64,000 nucleotides of DNA from Bacteroidota bacterium (GTDB taxonomy: Bacteria; Bacteroidota; Ignavibacteria; UBA10030; UBA8401). The stretch lies in the NCBI GenBank assembly GCA_008933835.1, contig WBUG01000001.1, forward strand, positions 62,001 through 126,000. Direction: 5' to 3'. The notes under the pieces were generated by a model. The model was not told where the DNA came from. It made no database searches and worked only from the letters and a program-made list of their open reading frames with translations. Shown in pieces: positions 17,859-27,311 of the stretch. A program made the translations under genes and the position numbers. Within the stretch, counting starts at the first letter, position 1, and each line of letters starts with the position of its first letter.

Positions 17859-19211
17859 ATGAGAGCCTCGTTCTACACACTGGGATGCAAACTGAACTAC
17901 GCCGAAACGGCGGGCATGGAACGCCGGTTCCGTGACCGCGGCTTCGATGTCGTTCCGTTCGCGGAACCGGCCGACGTGTGCGTGGTGAACACCTGCTCGG
18001 TCACGGACCGGGCGGACCGCGAGGCGCGCCAGATCGTCCGTCGCGCCCTCCGCACCTCTCCCGGCGCCTTCATCGCCGTCGTCGGCTGCTACGCGCAGCT
18101 CGCGCCGGAGACCATCTCCTCCATCGACGGGGTGGACCTCGTCCTGGGGGCCAGCGAGAAGTTCCGGCTCTTCGATTATGCCGGCGACTTCCGGAAGTTC
18201 GACGTGCCGCGCATCCATGTGGGGCGCATCGACGATGCGACCGATTTCGGTCCGGCCTATTCGGCGGGGGCGGACGACCGCACCCGCGCGTACCTCAAGG
18301 TGCAGGACGGCTGCGATTTCAACTGCGCCTTCTGCACCATCCCGCTCGCCCGGGGCGGAAGCCGCAGCCAGTCGGTCGCCGCCACCGTGGAGCAGGCGCG
18401 CAGCATCGCCGCGATGGGCTATCGTGAAGTGGTACTGACCGGCGTCAACGTCGGGGATTACGGCAAAAAGGAAGGCACGACGCTGCGGGCGCTGCTGCAG
18501 GAGCTGGAAGGGGTGGAGGGGATCGAACGCATCCGCGTCAGTTCCATCGAACCGAACCTGCTCACGGACGATCTCCTCTCGTACTGGCTCTCCTCCCGAA
18601 AAGTGTGCCGGCATTTCCACATACCGCTGCAGAACGGGACGGACGGCATGCTCCGCTCGATGCGCCGGCGGTACACCGCCGAACAGTACCGGGACCTGAT
18701 CGGGTCCATCCGCAAGGCGGACCCCGATGCGGGCATCGGCGCGGACGTCATCGTCGGTTTCCCCGGTGAAACGGAGGACGTGTTCGAACGGAACTTCGAG
18801 TTCATCCACGCGCTGCCGGTGAGCTACCTGCACGTGTTCACGTACTCCGAACGCCCGAACACCCCCTCCATCGTCTTTCCCGGTCGCATCGAACCGCGGG
18901 TGCGTTTCTCGCACAGCGACAGGCTGCGCGTGCTGGGACAGATGAAACGCTCGGAGTTCGGCCGGACGCAGGCGGGCTCTGTGCGTCCCGTGCTCATCGA
19001 GGGGACCATCGAGAACAATCGGCTGTCCGGATACACCGACAATTATGTGCGTGTGGAAGTGCCGTACCATCCCTCGCTGGAGAACGCCGTGGCGGAGGTC
19101 CGCATCGGTCCGTTCAACGGCGACGCCTGTGAAGGGGAGATCGTGGCGTTGCGGACCGGCGGCGCTCCGATCCTTGCCGACATTCCCGTGGTGAACGGAC
19201 GAAACGAATGA
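17859..19211 (+). CDS. mtaB: tRNA t6A37 methylthiotransferase MtaB
   Basis: A 450-residue radical-SAM methylthiotransferase that converts t6A37 to ms2t6A37 in tRNA. The N-terminal UPF0004 domain has Cys10 (TLGCKLN), Cys46 (VNTCSVTD) and Cys77 (VVGCYAQ) for one cluster; the radical-SAM cluster is Cys152-x3-Cys156-x2-Cys159 (GCDFNCAFC). A TRAM-like C-terminal segment follows. The TLGCKLNYAE start and the GGSRS segment fit MtaB rather than MiaB or RimO. The start is immediately after the rpsA terminator; no strong RBS is seen. Confidence 0.93.
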   Translation: MRASFYTLGCKLNYAETAGMERRFRDRGFDVVPFAEPADVCVVNTCSVTDRADREARQIVRRALRTSPGAFIAVVGCYAQLAPETISSIDGVDLVLGASEKFRLFDYAGDFRKFDVPRIHVGRIDDATDFGPAYSAGADDRTRAYLKVQDGCDFNCAFCTIPLARGGSRSQSVAATVEQARSIAAMGYREVVLTGVNVGDYGKKEGTTLRALLQELEGVEGIERIRVSSIEPNLLTDDLLSYWLSSRKVCRHFHIPLQNGTDGMLRSMRRRYTAEQYRDLIGSIRKADPDAGIGADVIVGFPGETEDVFERNFEFIHALPVSYLHVFTYSERPNTPSIVFPGRIEPRVRFSHSDRLRVLGQMKRSEFGRTQAGSVRPVLIEGTIENNRLSGYTDNYVRVEVPYHPSLENAVAEVRIGPFNGDACEGEIVALRTGGAPILADIPVVNGRNE

Positions 19212-19266
19212 ACAGGTGAACACAGGAACCTTGCGACGGCGTTCACCATACATTCGGAGGTACTCT

Positions 19267-20004
19267 ATGACGCTCATCCGTTCCGCTCTCATCCTTATTG
19301 TCGCAGTCACCACCGGCGCGGCGCAGAACACGCTCGACCGTCTCCGTTCGGAACTGTCATCTCCGGTCCCGGCACCGCCGCTCCCGGTGGCCCAGGAGCT
19401 CGTTCCAGAGACCGGACGCCGATCACCGGCGACGGCCGCGTTCTATTCGCTCCTTGTCCCGGGCATGGGGGAATGGTACGCCGGCCGGTTCGACATCGGC
19501 CGCTATTCGCTCATCGCCGAAGGGACCTTATGGCTCTCGTATTACTCTCTCCAGCGGTACGGTTCGTGGATACGCGACGACGCGCGTTCCTTCGCCGTCA
19601 TCCACGCCGGAGCATCGCTCGCGGGGAAGGACGACCAGTACTTCGTGGACCTCGGCAACTTCATGGACACAGAGGAGTACAACGCCAAAAAGCTGACCGA
19701 CCGTACGCCGGAACTGCTCTATGACCCCGATGCGGGATATCGGTGGAGATGGGATTCGGACGTGAAGCGGCGGGAGTACCGCAGCATGCGCGTGGCGGGC
19801 GAGACGGTCTTCAACACATCAAAGTTCGTCATCGGCGCGGTGGTGGTGAACCACCTCATCAGCGCCGTGAACGCCGTACGGCTGGCGAAGCAGCACAACG
19901 ACGGTCTGACCGATGGGGCCGGCGCCTGGCGGCTCGAGTCGTCCGTCACACGGATCGGGGAGAGGCCGGACGGCATCACGGTGAGCGTGGTCCGGACGTT
20001 CTAG
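19267..20004 (+). CDS. DUF5683-like envelope protein
   Basis: A 245-residue protein from ATG 19267, with GGAGGT 6 nt upstream. A signal peptide (LIRSALILIVAVTTGAAQ) is followed by a proline-rich linker and a domain with ATAAFYSLLVPGMGEWYAGRFD and, later, YRWRWDSDVKRREYRSMR and IGAVVVNHLISAVNAVR. This pattern resembles DUF5683, found in Bacteroidota and relatives; hydrophobic stretches suggest membrane association. The function is unknown. It ends at a terminator that lies directly before truA. Confidence 0.75.
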   Translation: MTLIRSALILIVAVTTGAAQNTLDRLRSELSSPVPAPPLPVAQELVPETGRRSPATAAFYSLLVPGMGEWYAGRFDIGRYSLIAEGTLWLSYYSLQRYGSWIRDDARSFAVIHAGASLAGKDDQYFVDLGNFMDTEEYNAKKLTDRTPELLYDPDAGYRWRWDSDVKRREYRSMRVAGETVFNTSKFVIGAVVVNHLISAVNAVRLAKQHNDGLTDGAGAWRLESSVTRIGERPDGITVSVVRTF

Positions 20005-20009
20005 GACGA

Positions 20010-20034
20010 AGCCCCGACCGGTTCGGGGCTTTTT
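20010..20034 (+). terminator. Terminator between the DUF5683-like gene and truA
   Basis: AGCCCCGA (20010-20017) pairs with TCGGGGCT (20023-20030), followed by T residues to 20034. The truA ATG is at 20039, only 4 nt later. Confidence 0.85.
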
Positions 20035-20038
20035 CATT

Positions 20039-20767
20039 ATGAGGAACATCAGGCTCGATATCGAATACGACGGCACCGGTTTCGTCGGCTGGCAGCGACA
20101 GCGCAACGGCCGCAGTGTGCAGCAGGAGCTGGAGGAGGCGCTCGTGCGCGTCACCAGACACCCGAGTGACGTCATCGGCGCCGGCCGGACCGACTCCGGC
20201 GTGCATGCCCGCGGACAGGTCGCGAACACGATGACACCCTCGGTGATGACGGACCGCGAACTCTTCCGCGCATTGAACGGCGTTCTGCCGGACGATATCG
20301 CCGTCCGCGCGGTCACCGAGGTGCCGGAATCGTTCTCCGCCCGGTACAGCGCAACGGCGCGGGAGTACCGGTACGTCATCCTCACCCTGCCGTCTGCGCT
20401 CGAGCGGCGGTTCGGCTGGGAATGCCGGTTCGCATTGGACATCGATATGATGAACGGCATTTCCCGTACCATCCTCGGCATTCACGATTTCACCTCCTTC
20501 TGCAAGGCCGAGGCGGAGGTGGACCACCACCGGTGCGAGGTGCTGGCGGCGGAATGGACCGCGCTGGAGGGAAAGACCGTCTTCATCATCCGCGCGAACC
20601 GGTTCCTCCACGGAATGGTACGGGCGTTGGTCGGAACGATGGTGGACATCGGCCGGGGACATCTGGCGGCATCGGCCTTCCCGGAGATCGTGGCGGCGAA
20701 AGACCGGAGCGCGGCGGGTCCCGCGGCACCGCCGCAGGGACTCTTCCTTGAACGTGTGTTTTATTGA
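20039..20767 (+). CDS. truA: tRNA pseudouridine(38-40) synthase TruA
   Basis: A 242-residue enzyme that makes pseudouridine at positions 38-40 of the anticodon arm. The catalytic Asp52 is in GAGRTDSGVHARGQ; the N-terminus IRLDIEYDGTGFVGWQRQ and the later FLHGMVRALVGTMVDIGRG are diagnostic. The ATG lies 4 nt after the T-run of a terminator and has no Shine-Dalgarno, so the start of its transcript is unclear. No better start is available, because the family N-terminus begins right here. Confidence 0.95.
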   Translation: MRNIRLDIEYDGTGFVGWQRQRNGRSVQQELEEALVRVTRHPSDVIGAGRTDSGVHARGQVANTMTPSVMTDRELFRALNGVLPDDIAVRAVTEVPESFSARYSATAREYRYVILTLPSALERRFGWECRFALDIDMMNGISRTILGIHDFTSFCKAEAEVDHHRCEVLAAEWTALEGKTVFIIRANRFLHGMVRALVGTMVDIGRGHLAASAFPEIVAAKDRSAAGPAAPPQGLFLERVFY

Positions 20768-20792
20768 ATCTCAGACCACTTTACGGTAAATT
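20764..20792 (+). promoter_or_regulatory. Candidate promoter giving a leaderless trpD transcript
   Basis: TTGAAT (20764-20769), 17-nt spacer, TAAATT (20787-20792). The trpD ATG is at 20798, 5 nt after the -10 box, so transcription would start at or next to the A of the ATG. No Shine-Dalgarno is present. Confidence 0.65.
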
Positions 20793-20797
20793 CTTTC

Positions 20798-21808
20798 ATG
20801 ATACGCGAAGCGCTGCACGAACTCATCGACCGGCAGAACCTGACGAAGCATGCATCGTACACCTGCTTCATGGAGATCATGTCCGGGACCGCCTCCGAAG
20901 CGGTCATTGCGGCGTTCCTCACCGCACTGCGCATCAAAGGGGAGACCGTTCCCGAGATCGCCGGTGCGGCGCAGGCGATGCGCGAGATGGCGGTGAAGAT
21001 CGCGTCGGACCGGCCGGACCTTATCGATACGTGCGGAACAGGCGGTGACGGACTTGGTACGTACAACATCTCCACCACGGCAGCCCTCATCGCCGCTGCT
21101 GCCGGTGCGGCGGTGGCCAAGCACGGCAACCGCGCGGTCTCCAGCCGGAGCGGTTCCGCCGACGTACTGAAGGCGCTCGGCGTCAATATTGAACTGCCGA
21201 AGGAGGGGGTCGAGCGGTGTTTGCAGCAGGTCGGCATCGCCTTCCTGTTCGCGCCGATGATGCACGGAGCGATGAAGTACGCGGCTCCGGTCAGAAAAGA
21301 GCTCGGCATCCGGACCATCTTCAACATCCTCGGACCGCTCACCAATCCGGCCGGTGCTCGGCGGCAGCTGCTCGGCGTCTATCGCGCGACGCTGACGGAC
21401 GTGATGGCGCAGGTGCTGCTCGACCTCGGGACGGAAAAAGCGCTCATCGTACACGGGAGCGGCGGCATGGACGAGATCTCCACCGCGGGCGAGACCAAAG
21501 TGACAGAGATCCGCGACGGACACATCGAATCGCACACGTTCGACCCGGTCTTCGTCGGCATTCCGGTGGCGGAACTGAAGGACATCATGGGCGGCGATGC
21601 CGAAGAGAACGCCCGCATCATCCGGGGGGTGCTGGAGGGACGCAAAGGGGCGCACCGCGACATCGCCCTTCTGAACGCCGGAGCGGCGCTGTACGTCGCC
21701 GGGCGCGCATCGTCCATCGCGGACGGTGTACGGCTCGCCGCCGATGCGGTGGACACCGGAGCGGCACGGCGTAAACTGAACGAACTCATCGACTTCACAC
21801 GACAATGA
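20798..21808 (+). CDS. trpD: Anthranilate phosphoribosyltransferase
   Basis: A 336-residue enzyme of tryptophan synthesis that joins anthranilate to PRPP. The PRPP-binding motif DTCGTGGDG, the KHGNRAVSSRSGSADVLKALG stretch, FAPMMHGAMKYAAPVRKELGIRTIFNILGPLTNP and HGSGGMDEIS all match. It is probably the first gene of a new transcript (promoter 20764-20792). It overlaps the aldo/keto reductase gene by 4 nt. No trpE or trpG lies nearby upstream. Confidence 0.96.
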   Translation: MIREALHELIDRQNLTKHASYTCFMEIMSGTASEAVIAAFLTALRIKGETVPEIAGAAQAMREMAVKIASDRPDLIDTCGTGGDGLGTYNISTTAALIAAAAGAAVAKHGNRAVSSRSGSADVLKALGVNIELPKEGVERCLQQVGIAFLFAPMMHGAMKYAAPVRKELGIRTIFNILGPLTNPAGARRQLLGVYRATLTDVMAQVLLDLGTEKALIVHGSGGMDEISTAGETKVTEIRDGHIESHTFDPVFVGIPVAELKDIMGGDAEENARIIRGVLEGRKGAHRDIALLNAGAALYVAGRASSIADGVRLAADAVDTGAARRKLNELIDFTRQ

Positions 21809-22704
21809 AACGACGCACACTCGGCAGGACCGGACTCCAGGTCTCTGAACTCGGTTTCGGCGCGCTGGAGATTGGCCGTCACTGGCCCTATTGGCGGCAG
21901 GACCGGGAGGACTTCACCCGGCCCGATGAAGCCTCCGCTGTCCGCGTCCTGCGCGCGGCGATCGACCACGGCATCAACTTCTTCGATACGGCGCCCGCGT
22001 ATCAGGACAGCGAGCGAATCCTCGGCAAAGCGTTCAAAGGAGTCCGCGGAGAGGTGCTCATCGGCACGAAGTGCGGCGAATGGTTCGACGGCGAACGCTC
22101 CGTCTATGACTACTCCTTTCACGAGACGAAGCGGTTCATCGAGAACAGCCTCCGGCAGCTCCAGACCGACTACGTGGACCTGCTGCAGATCCACAGCGCC
22201 TCGCTGGAGGTCGTCCGGAAGGGGGAAACGCTTGCGGCGATGCAGGAGGCGAAGCGGGAGGGGAAGACGCGTTTTCTGGGATTGAGCACGGAGGATCCGG
22301 CAGCGGCGCTGGAAGCGGTCTCGTCCGGTGCCTTTGACGCCGTGCAGGTCAGCTACAACGCGATGAATTCGCTGTTCGCCCGTGAGACCTTCGAAGCCGC
22401 CCGCGCAGCGGGTGTGGGGATCATCGTCAAAGACGCTGTCGCCCGCGGCAAGCTCTCGGCGAAACTCATTGATGTCACGGACGCCGGTGAACGCGCCGAA
22501 CTCGAACGGCTGCGCGGCATCGCTGCGGACGCGGGAATGACGGTCACCGAACTCGCGCTTCGGTTCGTGCTGTCGGACGATCGGGTCTCCACCGTCATCG
22601 CCGGCACCAAGAGCACGGAGCATCTCGCCATGAACGCGGCATCGGCCGGACGGGGTCCGTTGCCCGTCGAGGTCCTCCGACGCATCGATGAGGCGGGACG
22701 CTGA
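21805..22704 (+). CDS. Aldo/keto reductase
   Basis: A 299-residue (beta/alpha)8 NADPH-dependent oxidoreductase. It has the family pattern: LGRTGLQVSELGFGALEIG at the N-terminus, GINFFDTAPAYQDSERILGKAFKG with the catalytic Asp and Tyr, IGTKCGEW (Lys), YVDLLQIHSAS (His) and a C-terminal NADPH-binding segment VIAGTKSTEHLAMNA. It is locked into the trp operon by ATGA overlaps on both sides, but no role in tryptophan synthesis is known for the family. The substrate is unknown. Confidence 0.93.
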   Translation: MKRRTLGRTGLQVSELGFGALEIGRHWPYWRQDREDFTRPDEASAVRVLRAAIDHGINFFDTAPAYQDSERILGKAFKGVRGEVLIGTKCGEWFDGERSVYDYSFHETKRFIENSLRQLQTDYVDLLQIHSASLEVVRKGETLAAMQEAKREGKTRFLGLSTEDPAAALEAVSSGAFDAVQVSYNAMNSLFARETFEAARAAGVGIIVKDAVARGKLSAKLIDVTDAGERAELERLRGIAADAGMTVTELALRFVLSDDRVSTVIAGTKSTEHLAMNAASAGRGPLPVEVLRRIDEAGR

Positions 22705-23561
22705 TGACGCTGCACGACGGAAACGGCGGATGGTTCCGCTCCCTGCTCGAACGGCTGACCGGCAGGTCACGCTCCAAGGCGGTCTCGGAAGAGGAGATCA
22801 CCCAGATCCTTGAGGAAGGGGAGCGGAGCGGCGCCATCGACCGGACGGAGCATGAGCTCATCAAGTCCATCTTCGAGTTCACCGACACCACGGTGAAGGA
22901 GATCATGGTGCCGCGCACCGACGTGTTCGCGGTGGACATCGCCACGCCGCGCGACCGGATGATCCAGATGCTCATCGACCAGGGGTACACCCGCGTCCCG
23001 GTGTACCGCGACACCATCGACCGCATCGTCGGCATCATCTACACCAAGGACCTGCTCGGCGTACTGGAACACCGCGACCTCATCCTGCTGCAGGACATCC
23101 TGCGTCCGCCGTACATGGTGCCGGAATCGAAGAAGATCAGCGTGCTCCTCCGCGAACTGCAGAAGAACCGCCAGCATATGGCGATCGTCATCGATGAGTT
23201 CGGCGGTACCGAAGGCATCATCACCATCGAAGACATCGTCGAAGAGATCGTCGGCGAGATCCGGGACGAGTACGACGAGGAGAGCTCGGACGTGGTGACG
23301 CACGACGACGGTAGCGTCTTCGTCAACGGCGGCATCACCATCCACGATTTCAACGCGCGCTTCCGTACCGATGTGCCGGAACACGCCGATTACGACACCA
23401 TCAGCGGCTTCCTGCACACGCTGGCGGGGAGGCTCCCCGAACTGCACGAAGAGATACGGTACAAGAACGTCACGTTCATCGTGGCGAAGAAGAACGAACG
23501 GCGCATCCGCTCCCTCCGCATCAAGTTCGGGACCGCCGTTCCGGAGAAGGACCATGCATAA
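22704..23561 (+). CDS. CBS-domain protein, CorC/HlyC type
   Basis: A 285-residue cytosolic protein with the typical hemolysin-C/CorC order: an N-terminal linker (SEEEITQILEEGERSGAIDRTEHELIKSIFEFTDTTVKEIMVPR), two CBS motifs near residues 60-190 (VPVYRDTIDRIVGIIYTKDLL; HMAIVIDEFGGTEGIITIEDIVEEIVGEIRDE) and a CorC_HlyC transporter-associated domain at the C-terminus. There is no DUF21 membrane part, so it resembles CorC rather than a full CNNM-type transporter. A link to Mg/Co efflux is known for relatives. It starts in the AKR stop and overlaps trpC by 8 nt. Confidence 0.9.
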   Translation: MTLHDGNGGWFRSLLERLTGRSRSKAVSEEEITQILEEGERSGAIDRTEHELIKSIFEFTDTTVKEIMVPRTDVFAVDIATPRDRMIQMLIDQGYTRVPVYRDTIDRIVGIIYTKDLLGVLEHRDLILLQDILRPPYMVPESKKISVLLRELQKNRQHMAIVIDEFGGTEGIITIEDIVEEIVGEIRDEYDEESSDVVTHDDGSVFVNGGITIHDFNARFRTDVPEHADYDTISGFLHTLAGRLPELHEEIRYKNVTFIVAKKNERRIRSLRIKFGTAVPEKDHA

Positions 23562-24348
23562 CGTACTTTCCGGCATCCTGGAGAACACCCGCCGCGAAGT
23601 GGAGGAACGGAAGACCGCTGTGCCGTTCGAGACCCTCATTGAACGGGTCGGCACGATGCCCGAAACGGCCGATTTCGGAGCGGCTCTACGGGGCCGCGAG
23701 GGTCCGGTCCCCGCATGCATCGCCGAGATCAAGAAGGCCTCTCCGTCCAAAGGGACCATCACGAAGGATTTCTCCCCCGAACGCATCGCGCGGGAGTACG
23801 CCGCGGGAGGGGCCGCCGCGCTCTCCGTCCTCACGGACGAACGGTACTTCAAGGGCCGGCCGGAGTATGTGGCGCTCGCTCGCCAGCATTCCCGGCTGCC
23901 GGTGCTGCGCAAGGACTTCATCGTCGACGAGTACCAGGTCTTCGAATCGCGCGTCATCGGTGCGGACGCCATCCTGCTCATCGTCGCCGCGCTGTCGGAC
24001 GCGCAGCTGCGGGCGTACCTCGCCGCCGCCGCCGACCTTTCACTGGCCGTGCTGGTGGAATGTCATACCAAGGAGGAGATCGACCGTGCGCTCGATGCCG
24101 GCGCGGTCATCATCGGCGTCAATAACCGCGACCTCACCACCTTCGTCACGGACATCTCCGTTTCGCTCAAACTGAAGCGGTTCATCCCCAACGACCGCAT
24201 CGCGGTGAGCGAGAGCGGCATCCGGAACTTCCATACCGTGGAGCAGCTCGCGCAGGCGGGATTCGACGCTGTCCTTGTGGGGGAGCACCTGATGGCGCAG
24301 ACCGACCGGACGAAGGCGCTGAAGGAGCTGCTTGGAGGACGCCGGTGA
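23554..24348 (+). CDS. trpC: Indole-3-glycerol phosphate synthase
   Basis: A 264-residue TIM barrel converting CdRP to indole-3-glycerol phosphate. AEIKKASPSKG (catalytic Lys), LSVLTDERYFKGRPEYV, LPVLRKDFIVDEYQV, VLVECHTKEEIDRALDAGAVIIGVNNRDLTTF, SESGI and FDAVLVGEHLM are all present in order. It starts inside the CorC-like gene (8-nt overlap). The next gene, trpF, begins 2 nt after its stop. Confidence 0.97.
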   Translation: MHNVLSGILENTRREVEERKTAVPFETLIERVGTMPETADFGAALRGREGPVPACIAEIKKASPSKGTITKDFSPERIAREYAAGGAAALSVLTDERYFKGRPEYVALARQHSRLPVLRKDFIVDEYQVFESRVIGADAILLIVAALSDAQLRAYLAAAADLSLAVLVECHTKEEIDRALDAGAVIIGVNNRDLTTFVTDISVSLKLKRFIPNDRIAVSESGIRNFHTVEQLAQAGFDAVLVGEHLMAQTDRTKALKELLGGRR

Positions 24349-24349
24349 G

Positions 24350-24985
24350 ATGAAGACGCCCTACCTCATCAAGGTCTGCGGCATCACGAACCCTGCGGAC
24401 GCTGTCGCCGCCGTCGACGCCGGAGCGACCGCCATCGGCATCAATTTCTTCACCGGCAGCAAACGGTACGTCGCGCCGGAACGGGCGCGCGAGATCGCCG
24501 ATGCGGTGCGAGGCCGTGCTGCCGTCGTCGGAGTGTTCGTGAACGAACCGCTGGAGTCGGCGAAGGCCATCGCCGCTGCAGTGAAGCTCACCTACTGCCA
24601 GTTCCACGGCGACGAAACGCCGGAGTACGTCGGCCGGTTCCAGAACGCGTTCAAAGCGTTCCGCATCGACGATGCGCACCGCAGCATCGACTTCGACGAC
24701 TATCACTGCCCCGCGTTCCTGCTGGACGCATATTCGGAGCAGGAATACGGCGGCACCGGCCGGACGTTCGACTGGCTCCTCGCACGCGAAGCGAACGAGT
24801 TCGGACGCATCATCGTCGCCGGCGGTCTGACCCCCGACAACGTCGCGGAGGCGGTCGATACCGCCCAGCCGTGGGGCGTGGACGTCAGCAGCGGCGTCGA
24901 ATCCGCTCCCGGCGTCAAAGACCACAACGCGATGGCCCGTTTCATCACCGCCGCCCGCGCGGCATTCATCCGGCAGACCACATGA
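24350..24985 (+). CDS. trpF: Phosphoribosylanthranilate isomerase
   Basis: A 211-residue TIM-barrel isomerase preceding the TrpC step. [27 protein letters not shown] has the catalytic Cys; [32 protein letters not shown] and [12 protein letters not shown] follow, and the C-terminal [14 protein letters not shown] is diagnostic. An in-frame TTG exists at 24332, but ATG 24350 has GGAGGA 9 nt upstream and gives the normal start. It overlaps trpB by 4 nt. Confidence 0.95.
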   Translation: MKTPYLIKVCGITNPADAVAAVDAGATAIGINFFTGSKRYVAPERAREIADAVRGRAAVVGVFVNEPLESAKAIAAAVKLTYCQFHGDETPEYVGRFQNAFKAFRIDDAHRSIDFDDYHCPAFLLDAYSEQEYGGTGRTFDWLLAREANEFGRIIVAGGLTPDNVAEAVDTAQPWGVDVSSGVESAPGVKDHNAMARFITAARAAFIRQTT

Positions 24986-26190
24986 CTACTCCCGCACACC
25001 GTCCGTATCCCGATGTCCCGGATGCCCGGGGACATTTCGGTGTGTACGGAGGGCGCTATATTCCAGAGACTCTTCTTCCCGCATCCGAAGAGCTCGCCGG
25101 ATGGTATCACAAGCTGAAGGACGACCCGGAGTTCCAGCGTGAGTTCCGGTATTACCTCCGTCACTTCGTCGGACGCGAGACGCCGCTCTATTTCGCCGAA
25201 CGGCTCACCGAACGCGCCGGCGGCGCCCGCATCTATTTGAAGCGGGAGGACCTGTGCCACACCGGCGCGCACAAGATCAACAACACCATCGGACAGGTGC
25301 TCATCGCCCGGCGGATGGGGAAGAGGCGCATCATCGCCGAGACGGGCGCCGGTCAGCACGGCGTGGCCACCGCCACCGTCTGCGCGCTCTTCGGACTGCA
25401 GTGCGTCGTGTATATGGGAGAAGAAGACATCGAACGGCAGGCCCCGAACGTCTACCGGATGAAACTCCTCGGCGCCGAAGTGCGTCCGGTCTCCTCCGGC
25501 AGCCGCACGCTCAAGGATGCGACGAGCGAGGCCATCCGCGACTGGGTCACGAACGTCTCCGATACGTTCTATATCATCGGTTCCGTCGTGGGAATGCATC
25601 CGTATCCGATGATGGTGCGCGACTTCCAATCGGTCATCGGCGAGGAGACGCGCCGGCAGATCATGGAGGCCGAGGGACGCCTCCCGGACGCCGTCGTCGC
25701 CTGTGTCGGCGGCGGGAGCAATGCAATGGGCATCTTCCATCCGTTCCTCAATGATACGACCGCGGTACGGCTCTACGGCGTGGAGGCGGCCGGACACGGC
25801 ATCGACACGGACCGTCATGCCGCGGCGCTCGCCAAAGGCTCACCCGGCGTGCTGCACGGTTCCATGCAGTACCTGCTGCAGGACGCCGACGGACAGATCG
25901 GGATCGCGCACTCCATTTCGGCGGGACTCGATTACCCCGGCGTCGGACCCGAACATTGCTACCTGAAGGATGAAGGGTACGTCACGTATGTTTCTGTGAC
26001 GGACGACCAGGCGCTCGAAGCGGTGAAGGAACTCTCCCGCCATGAGGGGATCATCCCGGCGCTCGAATCGGCTCATGCCGTCCATTTCGCGCGCACCCTC
26101 GCTTCCGGCCTGCCACCTTCGTCGGTCATCGTCGTCAACCTCTCCGGTCGCGGTGACAAGGACCTCGGAACCATCATGAAGACTCTCTGA
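24982..26190 (+). CDS. trpB: Tryptophan synthase beta chain
   Basis: A 402-residue PLP enzyme that joins indole and serine. The N-terminus [15 protein letters not shown] is classical TrpB1, and the PLP lysine is Lys98 in [38 protein letters not shown] and LSGRGDKDL follow. TrpB1 normally works with TrpA, but the next gene (12 nt on) is a glycosyltransferase, so trpA must lie elsewhere or be missing. Confidence 0.97.
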   Translation: MTTPAHRPYPDVPDARGHFGVYGGRYIPETLLPASEELAGWYHKLKDDPEFQREFRYYLRHFVGRETPLYFAERLTERAGGARIYLKREDLCHTGAHKINNTIGQVLIARRMGKRRIIAETGAGQHGVATATVCALFGLQCVVYMGEEDIERQAPNVYRMKLLGAEVRPVSSGSRTLKDATSEAIRDWVTNVSDTFYIIGSVVGMHPYPMMVRDFQSVIGEETRRQIMEAEGRLPDAVVACVGGGSNAMGIFHPFLNDTTAVRLYGVEAAGHGIDTDRHAAALAKGSPGVLHGSMQYLLQDADGQIGIAHSISAGLDYPGVGPEHCYLKDEGYVTYVSVTDDQALEAVKELSRHEGIIPALESAHAVHFARTLASGLPPSSVIVVNLSGRGDKDLGTIMKTL

Positions 26191-26201
26191 GCGATGCGCC
26201 C

Positions 26202-27311
26202 ATGCACATCCTTCATGCGTTGACGCACAGCGTGCATGGCGGCGGACAAGCGGTCCCGTACCAGCTCGTTCGCCATCTCCAGCGCCGGCGTCCGGACGTT
26301 CGCAACACGGTGATGCTGCCAGAGGGCGGGGTATATGTGGATACCTTCCGGGAGACCGGCGCATCGGTCGTCACCTTCCCGCTCAATACGCTCGCTTTCC
26401 GGAGCGCTGTCACCATCCGCGGCACTGTCAGCCGTATCGCGCCGGACATCATCCACACGCACGGCCGCGGAGCCGGTCTCTACCTCCGTACGCTCCCGGC
26501 CGGCGTCACCGCCGCCCGGCGAGTCCATTCCCACCACGGTTTCCACCTGCCGGAACATTGGCCGCACAGCACCGTTTTCCGCATCGCTGAAGAGCGATTC
26601 CTGCAAAGGACGGACGCCGTCATCGCCGTATCGGAGAGCGAGAGGGAGGTCATTCTCCGGACCAATCCCGGGTCACAGCCGAAGGTCACGGTCATCCGGA
26701 ACATCGTCGACGCCGGCGAGGTTCGTCGCCGTGCTCTGGTTCCGGACAGCGGTGCTGCGGACATTCTTCACGAGATGGAGCGATACCCGACGGTCATCAT
26801 GGTCGGCCGTGACGATCCCGTGAAGAACCATCCGCTCGCCTTCCGGGCCGCCGCGACGGTGCTGCGAGAGTCGACGGAACCGCGCTTTGTGTTCGTCGGC
26901 ATAACACCCGCCGTTCCGGGTTTCCGTTCGCTGTCGGATGATTTCCCCGGACGCGTGCATGCCGCCGGCCTCGTCGCGAATCCGCTGCCGTTCATCGCAC
27001 AGAGCGCGCTGCTCCTCATGACGTCGAAACGTGAAGGCTCTCCGCTCGCCGTGATGGAAGCGGCGGCGCTCGGTGTCCCCGCGGTGGCGGTCCGTACACG
27101 CGGTCTGGACGAAGCGGTCCGAGACGGAGAGACCGGTCTTCTTACCGGCGACAAGGCGGAGGAGGTCGCTGCGGCCGTTCTTCGCTGTCTGTCGGACTCC
27201 CGCCGGCTGAAGCGCCTGTCCGAAGGCGCCCGTGCCGCGGCGGATGCCTGGGACCTCGATGCATGGATGGAGAAGTACCTCGCCGTCTACGCCGGAGCGA
27301 CCGCATGCTGA
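26202..27311 (+). CDS. Glycosyltransferase, GT4-like (GT-B fold)
   Basis: A 369-residue cytosolic sugar transferase. N-terminal MHILHALTHSVHGGGQAVPYQLVRHLQ is the acceptor-side Rossmann domain with the GG motif; IIHTHGRGAGLY is the H-x-H segment. The C-terminal half has VGRDDPVKNHPLAFRA and the E-x7-E retaining motif EGSPLAVMEAAALGVPAVAV. It overlaps the next transferase gene by 7 nt and is probably part of a small surface-glycan gene set, whose product is unknown. Confidence 0.9.
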   Translation: MHILHALTHSVHGGGQAVPYQLVRHLQRRRPDVRNTVMLPEGGVYVDTFRETGASVVTFPLNTLAFRSAVTIRGTVSRIAPDIIHTHGRGAGLYLRTLPAGVTAARRVHSHHGFHLPEHWPHSTVFRIAEERFLQRTDAVIAVSESEREVILRTNPGSQPKVTVIRNIVDAGEVRRRALVPDSGAADILHEMERYPTVIMVGRDDPVKNHPLAFRAAATVLRESTEPRFVFVGITPAVPGFRSLSDDFPGRVHAAGLVANPLPFIAQSALLLMTSKREGSPLAVMEAAALGVPAVAVRTRGLDEAVRDGETGLLTGDKAEEVAAAVLRCLSDSRRLKRLSEGARAAADAWDLDAWMEKYLAVYAGATAC

